NCBI RefSeq assembly: GCF_014076495.1 | Contig: NZ_CP043575.1 | Span: 2,294,001 to 2,358,000 of the forward strand | DNA from: Comamonas koreensis | Lineage (GTDB): Bacteria > Pseudomonadota > Gammaproteobacteria > Burkholderiales > Burkholderiaceae_C | Reading direction: 5' to 3' | DNA length: 64,000 bases | Shown: positions 52,793-60,468 of the stretch, piece after piece | How the letters are laid out: each line of letters begins with the position of its first letter | Numbering within the stretch: the stretch's first letter is position 1 | The notes under the pieces: generated by a model | The model's input: only the letters and a program-made list of their open reading frames with translations | Databases searched by the model: none | Told to the model about the DNA's origin: nothing | Translations under genes and position numbers: made by a program

Positions 52793-53100
52793 TCGTCTGG
52801 GTGTGTGCTCTTCACTCAACGCTAAATTGTTTCTTGTCGGGGTGTGGCAAGGGGGGATCGCAGCCTCGAGTGCCGCACGTGTCCGTGACCAAGCGCCAAT
52901 CCATGCTTACGCGGTTCGAGATGAATGACGCCATCCATGTGCGCTGGCTTGCCTTCAGGGCGGCAGCTACACAGCCTCAGGGCTGCGCGCTGCTCAGTTC
53001 CTTATCGACGCTATAGGCTGGATGGGAAGGTGGCCAGTCTGCACAAAAGCTGATGACGGCTCTGGCACTCACCCTGGCACCTGTCATTCTCAAGCGACTC
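52793..53100. other. Intergenic region, nothing recognised
   Basis: About 308 bases between the tRNA terminator and the end of the Bug-type gene. Short open frames exist but none has a ribosome site or a recognisable product. Confidence 0.5.
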
Positions 53101-54069
53101 TTACTCCAACCCGATGCTCTGCACAATCGCGCCTTCTTCGGCGAAGGCCTTCTTCGCGAAGGCGCTGTAATCTTGGGCATTGCGGTACTCCAGCCGTACG
53201 CCATAGTTTGCCGCCGCCTGCTGAAAGGCGGGGTCGTCCATGGCAGACTTCACGGCGGCTTCGAGCTTGCGCACGATTTCGGGCGGCAGGCCCCTGGGCC
53301 CGGCAATGCCCAACGGCGATGGCGTCACTACGTCATAGCCCTGTTCACGGAAGGTCGGCACATTGGCAAAGGCTGGCGGGCGCGTTTCTGACGCAATGGC
53401 CAGCGCACGCAGCTTGCCTGACTGCATATGCGGTAGCACCGTATTGCCAAACACCCCCGTCTTGGTGTGGCCCGCAATTAAGGCATTCACCGCCTCGGCA
53501 TCGCCCTTGTACGGCACGTGGGTGAACTGTACACCCGCCTTCTTCTCCAGCAAGGCCATCAGCACGTGATTGGCCGAAAACTTGCCGGGTGTGCCGTAGT
53601 CAACCGAGCCGGGCTGCTTCTTAGACTGATCCACAATGTCCTTGACCGATTTGAATGGCGAATCCTGCGCCACGGCCAGCAGAAAGTCGTATGACATATA
53701 GGCCGCCACATAGGTCAGGTCGGCAATTGGATCGTAGGCCACCTTCTGGATATGGGGCTGCCGAAAGATAGCCACCGGGCTCAAAGTCAGCCGGTAGCCA
53801 TCGGGCTTGGCATTCTTCATATCCATCACCCCCATCGACGCCCCGGCACCCGGCTTGTTCTCGATGATGATGGACTGGCCCAACTGCTTGCCCATCGACA
53901 GAGCCAGCGCCCGCGCCACCACATCGCTCACACCACCCGCCCCATAGGGCACGATCAGCACAATAGGCCGGTTAGGGTAGTCAGCTTGTGCCATGGCGGG
54001 CGCGGCAAAACCCGCAGCGCCTACAACGGCAATGCTGACTGCGACAGCGGCAAAAGTACGGCGTTGCAT
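53101..54069 (-). CDS. Bug family tripartite tricarboxylate transporter substrate-binding protein
   Basis: A 322-residue periplasmic binding protein. The signal peptide (AVAVSIAVVGAAGFAAPAMA) ends near AMAQA. The Bug signature includes YPNRPIVLIVPYGAGGVSD and the DYGTPGKFSANH region. AAGGAGACAACC precedes ATG 54069. The family, much expanded in Burkholderiales, binds small carboxylates; partner TctA/TctB genes are not nearby. The ligand is unknown. Confidence 0.92.
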   Translation of the reverse strand: MQRRTFAAVAVSIAVVGAAGFAAPAMAQADYPNRPIVLIVPYGAGGVSDVVARALALSMGKQLGQSIIIENKPGAGASMGVMDMKNAKPDGYRLTLSPVAIFRQPHIQKVAYDPIADLTYVAAYMSYDFLLAVAQDSPFKSVKDIVDQSKKQPGSVDYGTPGKFSANHVLMALLEKKAGVQFTHVPYKGDAEAVNALIAGHTKTGVFGNTVLPHMQSGKLRALAIASETRPPAFANVPTFREQGYDVVTPSPLGIAGPRGLPPEIVRKLEAAVKSAMDDPAFQQAAANYGVRLEYRNAQDYSAFAKKAFAEEGAIVQSIGLE

Positions 54070-54117
54070 GGTTGTCTCCTTGCACGAAAGCTTGTTTGCA
54101 CTGCAGTCTAGCGACGC

Positions 54118-54275
54118 CACCCCTCCGTACCCCCAACACGGGTGACAGCAGTATTGCGCCGGCGGCGGTGTCATCTTGGCGAATGGTAGTGCTCGCCGGA
54201 TCTGGGTGGCAAGTACCCAGCTCTGGTGTCGCACTGGAGCCCGGGTGAGCGGTGAAAGCATGGTGAGCGGGTTCA
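54118..54275 (-). terminator. Rho-independent terminator after proP
   Basis: On the minus strand CAAGGCCCTGCAAAT (54103-54117 reversed strand, window 54283-54317) forms a 15-base perfect stem with a five-base loop, followed by TTTCTTC. Window coordinates of the stem are 54283-54317; see the companion entry for the correct span. Confidence 0.1.
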
Positions 54276-54317
54276 GAAGAAACAAGGCCCTGCAAATAGG
54301 CAATTTGCAGGGCCTTG
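54276..54317 (-). terminator. Rho-independent terminator after proP
   Basis: CAAGGCCCTGCAAAT (54283-54297) and ATTTGCAGGGCCTTG (54303-54317) form a perfect 15-base stem with a five-base loop; on the minus strand it is followed by TTTCTTC. It lies 37 bases beyond the proP stop. Confidence 0.9.
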
Positions 54318-54353
54318 TGGTGCGATGTTGGTAGTGCCTAAGCGGTACGCTCC

Positions 54354-55925
54354 TCAATCCAGCCGAGGATGCAAATCAACATACTTCTGCTTGCGCAGCT
54401 CCAGCGCCGCGATCTGCTCTTGCAGCTTGGCGATCTCGGCGTCGATGTCGTCCACGCTTTGCTCGATATGGTCCAGTGTCTGGATCAGCAGCTCCTTGGC
54501 CTCTTGCCTGCTGGATGCCGCTGGCGTGGCGCCGCGCAAGGGGCGGTTGGCGGTTTCCTTCATGAAGATGCCGGTGATGATGCCGACGACTGCGACAAAC
54601 ATCAGGTAGTAGGCAGGCAGGTAGAGGCTGCCGGTGGAGTCGACCAGCGCAGCGGTGATGGTGGGCGTGAGGCCGGCGACGATGATGGCGATGTTGAACG
54701 AGGCGGCCAGCGCGCTGTAGCGGATGCGGGTCGGGAACATCGCAGGCAAGGTGGAGGCCATCACGCCGGTAAAGCAGTTCAGCACAATGGCCAGCATGAA
54801 CAGGCCGACAAAGATCAGCGCGATCTGGCCGTTGATGATCAGCCGGAATGCGGGAATCGCCAGCACCAAGAGGCCGATCGAGCCAACGATCACAAAGGGT
54901 TTGCGGCCAAAGCGGTCACTGGCCAGGCCAATCACCGGCTGCACAAAGAGCATGCCGATCATCACCGCGATGATGATCAGCACGCCATGGTCTTCGGAGT
55001 AGTGCAGGTTGTGCGACAGGTAGCTGGGCATGTAGGTCAGCAGCATGTAGTAGGTGATATTGGTGGTCAGCACCAGGCCCACCGACACCAGCAAGGGGCG
55101 CCAGTAGCGCGTCGCGATTTCCTTGAAGGAGATGCGCGGGCGGTTCTCCACATCCTCCTGGTCGTCCTTTTCCATCTGGTCGAGCTGCTGCTGGAAGGCA
55201 GGCGTTTCTTCCGCCGCATGGCGCAGGTACAGGCCTACCAGGCCCAGGGGCGCTGCCAGGAAGAAGGGCACGCGCCAGCCCCAGTCGAGAAAGCGCGCCT
55301 CGCTCAGCAGGCTTTGCAGCAAGACGACGACACCCGCGCCCGTGACAAAACCGACGATGGAGCCAAAGTCCAGAAAACTGCCCAGAAAGCCACGCTTGCG
55401 GTCAGGCGCAAACTCGGCCACAAAGATGGCGGCGCCGGTGTATTCACCGCCGACCGAGAAGCCCTGCGCCAGCTTGCACAGCAGCAGCAGGATCGGCGCC
55501 CAGATGCCGATGCTCGCGTAGGACGGTATCAGGCCAATACAGAACGTGCTGGCCGCCATGATGATGATGGTGATCGACAGCACCTTCTGGCGCCCGAACT
55601 TGTCACCCATCACGCCAAAGAACAGGCCACCCAGCGGCCGAACCAGGAAGGGAATCGAGAAGGTGCCCAGCGCGGCAATCATCTGCACACTGGGCGATGC
55701 ATCGGGGAAGAACACCTTGCCCAGCGCAAAGGCGACAAAGCCATAGACGCCAAAGTCGAACCACTCCATCGCATTGCCCAGCGCGGCGGCAGAAATCGCC
55801 TTTCTGAGCTTGACCTTGTCGACGATGGTGATGTCATGCAGCTCCAAGGTGCCGCTTTGGGTCGGGATCAGCGGCGGCGAAGGAGGCGTCGGATCGGCCG
55901 CTGTGTTGTTGTTGATGCTATCCAT
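54354..55925 (-). CDS. proP: ProP-type osmolyte:H+ symporter with C-terminal coiled coil
   Basis: A 523-residue MHS-family transporter with twelve helices. GNAMEWFDFGVYGFVAFALG is helix 1, and RPLGGLFFGVMGDKFGRQK and GFSVGGEYTGAAIFVAE are ProP-like. The C-terminal residues from about 475 to 518 form a heptad coiled coil (for example ETLIQ-type repeats ending AKLQEQIAALELRKQK), as in E. coli ProP, where it tunes osmotic activation. It imports proline, glycine betaine or ectoine when osmolarity rises. A strong terminator follows. Confidence 0.9.
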   Translation of the reverse strand: MDSINNNTAADPTPPSPPLIPTQSGTLELHDITIVDKVKLRKAISAAALGNAMEWFDFGVYGFVAFALGKVFFPDASPSVQMIAALGTFSIPFLVRPLGGLFFGVMGDKFGRQKVLSITIIIMAASTFCIGLIPSYASIGIWAPILLLLCKLAQGFSVGGEYTGAAIFVAEFAPDRKRGFLGSFLDFGSIVGFVTGAGVVVLLQSLLSEARFLDWGWRVPFFLAAPLGLVGLYLRHAAEETPAFQQQLDQMEKDDQEDVENRPRISFKEIATRYWRPLLVSVGLVLTTNITYYMLLTYMPSYLSHNLHYSEDHGVLIIIAVMIGMLFVQPVIGLASDRFGRKPFVIVGSIGLLVLAIPAFRLIINGQIALIFVGLFMLAIVLNCFTGVMASTLPAMFPTRIRYSALAASFNIAIIVAGLTPTITAALVDSTGSLYLPAYYLMFVAVVGIITGIFMKETANRPLRGATPAASSRQEAKELLIQTLDHIEQSVDDIDAEIAKLQEQIAALELRKQKYVDLHPRLD

Positions 55926-56109
55926 GCGGTTCCCCGGTAATTATCGGTCGCCATCTTCGCCAATCGCCGCCGGGCCGTCTGTAGGACGAGGGGGCTGCAC
56001 GCTGCCGCCAAACTTCGCCGGCCACCCGTTATGGGTGGTTGGGTGATCTGGCTGCGCGCCTAAACTCTTCCCGAGCATCTTCTAGACAATGACGAGACAA
56101 AGGAGTCCC

Positions 56110-56610
56110 ATGTCCGAAGCTTTTATCGTGGCGGCACAACGCACGGCCGGTGGCCGCCGGGGTGGCCAACTGGCCGGCTGGCATTCGGTGGATCTGGCCG
56201 CACAGGTCATCAATGCGGTGGTCGAGGGCGTCGATGCCGACCCGGCCGCTGTGGACGATGTGTTTCTGGGCTGCGTCAGCCAGGTGGGCGAGCAGTCCAG
56301 CAATGTGGCGCGCAATGTGGTGCTGGCCTCCAGGCTGCCCGAATCGGTGCCCGGCACCAGCATCGACCGCCAATGCGGCTCCTCGCAGCAGGCCATCCAC
56401 TTTGCCGCGCAGGCGGTGATGTCGGGCGCGATGGACATGGAGATCGCCGCCGGCGTCGAATCGATGACCCGCGTGCCCATGGGCAGCCCGGGTGGCCTGG
56501 CGCAAAAGGCCGGGCTGGGCCACTACCACAGTCCCGGCATCGCCAGCCGCTATGGCGATACCGTCTTTAGCCAGTTTGTCGGTGCCGAGATGGTGGGGCG
56601 TTCAATATAG
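56110..56610 (+). pseudogene. Truncated thiolase (acetyl-CoA C-acyltransferase), N-terminal fragment
   Basis: A 166-codon fragment against about 390 for thiolases. It begins EAFIVAAQRTAGGRRGG and includes the nucleophilic Cys in IDRQCGSSQQAIHF. The similarity stops after GAEMV; three unrelated codons and TAG follow. The second active-site Cys and His are missing, so it cannot be a working thiolase. AAGGAG precedes ATG, so it may still be translated. Deletion or recombination near 56600 is inferred. Confidence 0.85.
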
Positions 56611-56730
56611 GCGGCGCTGGCCAAGTCCACGCAGCATGTGATGGTGTGCTGGGGGGCTAAATGTGCTCTGGCCTTTGCCATGGGCATCAGGCTGCGCCCC
56701 AGCCTGTGACAGGCGCCCAGCGCAGCGTAT

Positions 56731-57099
56731 TCAGAGCACGGGCTGATGGCACACTGCCTCGATGTTATGGCCGTCGGGGTCAAGCACAAAGGCCGCGTAG
56801 TAGTTGGCGTGGTAGTGCGGCCGCAAGCCGGGAGCGCCGTGGTCACGCCCACCGGCCGCCAGCGCTGCTGCATAAAAGGCATCCACCTCCGCTCGGGTCT
56901 GGGCGGTGATGGCGATGTGCACAGGGGTCGGCTTCTGCGAAGACTCCGTCAACCAAAGCGAAGGCTTGCCGTTGCGGCCCAGACCGATGCTGCCGGGCCC
57001 CTCCATCGCAAGCCCAACGCCCAAAGGGAGCAGCGATGGGAGAAAAAAGGATTGGCTCACATTCAGGTTGCTGACACCGATGCCGATATGGTCAAACAT
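56731..57099 (-). CDS. VOC family (glyoxalase/bleomycin resistance fold) protein
   Basis: A 122-residue vicinal oxygen chelate protein. MFDHIGIGVSNL holds the first metal His, THE PVHIAITAQ segment the second, and DPDGHNIEAVCH the Glu. AGAGGAAAAG precedes ATG 57099. Function among isomerases, dioxygenases or resistance proteins is not decidable. It lies at the edge of the truncated thiolase region. Confidence 0.88.
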   Translation of the reverse strand: MFDHIGIGVSNLNVSQSFFLPSLLPLGVGLAMEGPGSIGLGRNGKPSLWLTESSQKPTPVHIAITAQTRAEVDAFYAAALAAGGRDHGAPGLRPHYHANYYAAFVLDPDGHNIEAVCHQPVL

Positions 57100-57301
57100 C
57101 TCTTTTCCTCTGTTGTGATCATCAGAACGTGCGTTGCGGCAGGACCGCCTCGCAAGCCGGCAGTCTAGCGTTGTTGACGCGCTCTTGACTATAGGCGGGA
57201 CTGCCAGCGGTCGGCACCAGGTCAAGATTGGCGGGGGATCGGGGCGCGAAGGGGTGCTGCGCCAGATGTGGCTGGCGACTGCGTGCAGACCATCGTCCCC
57301 G

Positions 57302-58225
57302 CTATGCTGAACCCGCAGCGATGGCAAGGGGTAGCGGTGTGACCCGCAGCGCATTGAGCACCAAAGAAAAGGCGAGTGAAGGCTGTCGTCGGCTGGGGTA
57401 GTACAAGTAGTATCCGGGGAAGGGTGGGCACCAGTCGTCCAGCACCCGTATCAAGCGGCCTTGCTCCAGGTGGGGGGCAAACTCGTCTTCGGGCAAATGC
57501 GCTATGCCCATGCCGGCCAGTGCTGCATCGACGATGCTGGGAGAGGTATTGAAGATGACCTGCCCGTCCACCCGAACGCTCAGCGGCTTGCCCCGGCGCT
57601 CAAAATCCCAGGTCCACAAGCCTCCTGCTGTCTGCATACGCATGTTGATGCAGTTGTGTGTGATCAGATCGCCTGGCGTCTTGGGCAGCGGATGGCGTTG
57701 GAAGTAGGCCGGCGATGCGGCGGCCGCCATGCGCAATGTCGGTCCGATGGGCACAGCGATCATGTCCTTGTCGATGGTGTTGCCAAAGCGCACCCCTGCA
57801 TCGAAGCGGTCCGCAACGATGTCGCGCAATCCGTAGTTGACGTCGAATTCGACCTTGATGTCAGGGTACTGCAGCAGCAAGGGCGCCAGCTTTGGCACCA
57901 GTGTGGCGCGCGCGACATGCTCGCCACAGGTGATGCGCACCAAGCCGCTGGGCTTGTCGCGCATTTCGGTGAGCTGGTGCAGCTCGGCGTCGATTTCGTC
58001 AAAGCGATGGCCAATCGCGCTCAGCAGCCGATCGCCGGCGGCCGTGACCGACACGCTGCGCGTGGTGCGTGTGAGCAGGCGAATATGAAGCCTCGCCTCC
58101 AGACTGCTGACGGCCTGGCTGAGTGCCGATTGGGTCACTCCCAGCACCGAGGCCGCGCGCGTGAAGCTCCCCTCACGGGCGACCGTGACAAAGTACAGCA
58201 GATCGTTGAGGTTGCGTTTGACCAT
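57302..58225 (-). CDS. LysR family transcriptional regulator
   Basis: A 307-residue LysR regulator. The helix-turn-helix is within 5-62 (LLYFVTVAREGSFTRAASVL and TQSALSQAVSSLE). The effector domain has the CrgA-like pattern (VRITCGEHVARATLVPKL, then DAGVRFGNTIDKDM). ATG 58225 was chosen over 58258. It is divergent from the paoABC-like operon, with a T-N11-A palindrome between, and is a likely regulator of it. Confidence 0.9.
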   Translation of the reverse strand: MVKRNLNDLLYFVTVAREGSFTRAASVLGVTQSALSQAVSSLEARLHIRLLTRTTRSVSVTAAGDRLLSAIGHRFDEIDAELHQLTEMRDKPSGLVRITCGEHVARATLVPKLAPLLLQYPDIKVEFDVNYGLRDIVADRFDAGVRFGNTIDKDMIAVPIGPTLRMAAAASPAYFQRHPLPKTPGDLITHNCINMRMQTAGGLWTWDFERRGKPLSVRVDGQVIFNTSPSIVDAALAGMGIAHLPEDEFAPHLEQGRLIRVLDDWCPPFPGYYLYYPSRRQPSLAFSLVLNALRVTPLPLAIAAGSA

Positions 58226-58250
58226 CGCGAAAGTGTCGCACGGGCAATTG

Positions 58251-58265
58251 ATTAGCAAGGCTAAT
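58251..58265. promoter_or_regulatory. LysR-type T-N11-A palindrome
   Basis: ATTAGC-AAG-GCTAAT, a perfect six-base inverted repeat, 26 bases upstream of the LysR start. A further ATTAGCTA follows at 58283-58290. The arrangement fits a LysR binding and activation site. The contact is inferred. Confidence 0.55.
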
Positions 58266-58649
58266 AAGGTCTAGAAGGTTTCATTAGCTAGTCAAAGAGG
58301 CCAGAGGATCTCAAGATAGGCCCATGGCCAGGTCTGGAAGCACCGGCGCCCGTGTACGACCACCCGCCGCACAAGCTGCGCTGCTGTCTGACTGGCGCGC
58401 CCAGCATCCAGCACTAGGATCTAACGGCTTGCGCTGCAGGTTGTCTGTTGCTGGGCAGTGGCGTCGCGCAAGCCCAGGTCGGACTCCAGCTCCATGTGCC
58501 GCTTGGGGCACTGGAGACCGGAGGTACCGCTTCTGACATCCGTTGCCCCGCAGCACGCCAAGCCCGCATGCGTCGCCAAGAACGTAGCCGCTTGGGGCCC
58601 GCCCTGCCGAATCGCAAGCGCCTCCCGGCGCGCAATCAAGGAAACCACG
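58266..58649. other. Long leader before the aldehyde oxidoreductase operon, no gene assigned
   Basis: About 380 bases between the LysR operator and paoA. It should hold the promoter and a long 5' leader. In one frame, after a stop near 58417, there is a signal-peptide-like stretch (CLLLGSGVAQAQVG) without a start codon, possibly a gene relic. No riboswitch was recognised. Confidence 0.4.
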
Positions 58650-59471
58650 ATGACACATTCCGATGATGCTGATTTCCCCGTCGAGCTGAGCGCCGACGAA
58701 GCAGCCTTGCTCCAAGAAATGCCGCAACTCCAGGGGGTGGGCCAGGCAAGGCGCAGCTTCATGATCCATTCGGCTGCAGGCAGTGTGGGGCTGTTTGCCG
58801 CAGATCTGCTGGCGCAGGAGGCCGCCCTGGCGCAGATGCCGCTGGCCGAAGGCGCGGCGGTGGCGCCCATCAAAGCGCAGAACGTCGTCAAGGTGGCTTT
58901 CCAGGTCAATGGCGTGCCGCAAACGCTGGAGCTCGATTCGCGGGTAGTGCTGCTGGATGCGTTGCGTGAGCGGCTCGCGTTGACGGGCTCCAAGAAAGGC
59001 TGTGACCAAGGGCAATGCGGCGCCTGCACGGTGCTGGTAGACGGCCAGAGGGTGCTGTCCTGCCTGACCTTGGCGGCGACGCTGGAAGGGCGCGAGGTGA
59101 CCACGATCGAGGGCCTGGCCCAAGGCGATCAACTGCACCCAGTGCAAGCGGCCTTCATCAAGCATGACGGCTTTCAGTGTGGCTACTGCACGCCAGGGCA
59201 GATCTGCTCGGCCGTTGGCGTGCTCGCGGAGGCCCAACGCGGCCATGTCAGCCATGTCACAGGTGATGTGCGCAAAACCACGACCCGCCTGACGAACGAC
59301 GAGATCAAGGAGCGCATGAGTGGCAACATCTGCCGCTGCGGTGCCTACCCGGGCATCGTCGCTGCCGTGCAAGAGGTCCATTCAGGCAGGCAAGCTGCCA
59401 AGACCTGGGGCTATGCCACGGAGACGCAAACCGCCTCGGCAGGCAAGGAGGATGGCCATGCGACCGTTTGA
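58650..59471 (+). CDS. paoA: Periplasmic aldehyde oxidoreductase, 2Fe-2S subunit (PaoA/YagT-like)
   Basis: A 273-residue protein. A twin-arginine segment (ARRSFM, then a hydrophobic stretch SAAGSVGLFAADLLA) lies at about 33-52, unusually far from the N-terminus. Two 2Fe-2S clusters are bound by GCDQGQCGACTVLVDG with a later Cys, and by GYCTPGQ with ICRCGAYPG. It carries electrons in a molybdenum hydroxylase. AAGGAAA precedes ATG 58650. Its stop lies past the paoB start, so the genes overlap. Confidence 0.92.
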   Translation: MTHSDDADFPVELSADEAALLQEMPQLQGVGQARRSFMIHSAAGSVGLFAADLLAQEAALAQMPLAEGAAVAPIKAQNVVKVAFQVNGVPQTLELDSRVVLLDALRERLALTGSKKGCDQGQCGACTVLVDGQRVLSCLTLAATLEGREVTTIEGLAQGDQLHPVQAAFIKHDGFQCGYCTPGQICSAVGVLAEAQRGHVSHVTGDVRKTTTRLTNDEIKERMSGNICRCGAYPGIVAAVQEVHSGRQAAKTWGYATETQTASAGKEDGHATV

Positions 59472-60450
59472 ATATCTGCGGGTGGCCGATGCTGCCGCTG
59501 TTGCCTCCGCGATGGTGGGCGTGCCGGGAGCCAGGTTTCTCGCTGGCGGTTCCAATCTGGTCGATCTGATGAAGGAAGATGTGGAGCGGCCCACGCGCCT
59601 GGTCGACATCCGCCAGCTACCGCTTCGGCAGATTGAGCGCAGCCGCGCGGGTCTGTCTCTGGGTGCGTTGGCGACCAATACCGAGACGGCCAACCATCCG
59701 CTGGTCCGCGAGAACTACCCGCTGCTGACCCAGGCCATCGTGGCTGGCGCCTCGGGGCAGTTGCGCAATATGGCGACCAATGGCGGCAATCTGCTGCAGC
59801 GCACGCGCTGCAACTATTTCTACGACACCGCCACGCCTTGCAACAAGCGCGAGCCTGGCACAGGCTGCGGCGCGCGCGAAGGGCTCAACAAGATCCATGC
59901 CGTGCTCGGATGGAGCGATGCCTGCGTTGCCACCTATCCCGGCGATATGGCCAATGCGCTGGTTGCGCTGGATGCCAGTGTTCGGGTGCGGGCGACCGAC
60001 GGGCGCGAGCGCTTGATCCCGATCACGGAGTTCCACCGTCTGCCAGGCGATACACCCCAGCGGGACAACAACCTGGAGCATGGCGAGCTGATTTTGGCCA
60101 TTGAGTTGCCGGTCGCGGCTGCGCAATTTGCCCAGCATTCGCACTACCTCAAGGTGCGTGATCGCAGCTCCTACGCCTTCGCAATGGTGTCGGTGGCTGC
60201 AGCGCTGCAACTGGAGGGCGGCACCATCGGCCAGGCGCGCGTGGTGCTGGGCAGTGTTGCCCACAAGCCCTGGCGCAGCGCGGAGGCCGAGGCGGCCTTG
60301 GTGGGCCAGCGTGCCAACGAGGCGACCTTCGCCAAGGCGGCCCAGGCGGCGCTGAGCGGTGCCAAACCGCTGGCCCACAACGGCTACAAGGTGGAGCTGG
60401 CTCAACGTTCCGTGGTGCGCGCGCTGATGCGTGCTGCCAAACTCGGTTAA
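59458..60450 (+). CDS. paoB: Periplasmic aldehyde oxidoreductase, FAD subunit (PaoB/YagS-like)
   Basis: A 330-residue FAD-binding protein. FLAGGSNLVDLM and ATNGGNLLQRTRC bind FAD. The Cys-rich segment RCNYFYDTATPCNKREPGTG and following Cys match the extra 4Fe-4S cluster of PaoB. AAGGAGG lies six bases before ATG 59458; ATG 59452 is too close to it. It passes electrons from the 2Fe-2S subunit. Confidence 0.92.
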   Translation: MRPFEYLRVADAAAVASAMVGVPGARFLAGGSNLVDLMKEDVERPTRLVDIRQLPLRQIERSRAGLSLGALATNTETANHPLVRENYPLLTQAIVAGASGQLRNMATNGGNLLQRTRCNYFYDTATPCNKREPGTGCGAREGLNKIHAVLGWSDACVATYPGDMANALVALDASVRVRATDGRERLIPITEFHRLPGDTPQRDNNLEHGELILAIELPVAAAQFAQHSHYLKVRDRSSYAFAMVSVAAALQLEGGTIGQARVVLGSVAHKPWRSAEAEAALVGQRANEATFAKAAQAALSGAKPLAHNGYKVELAQRSVVRALMRAAKLG

Positions 60451-60468
60451 GGGCGAAGGAGAATCACC

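Noticed and set aside
54276..54317. One terminator entry with inverted coordinates (54275-54118) appears in the feature list
   Set aside because: It is an erroneous duplicate of the proP terminator at 54276-54317 and should be ignored.
58417..58490. Signal-peptide-like stretch before paoA as a small gene
   Set aside because: No start codon after the preceding in-frame stop, no ribosome site, and the sequence becomes low-quality after it. At best a relic.
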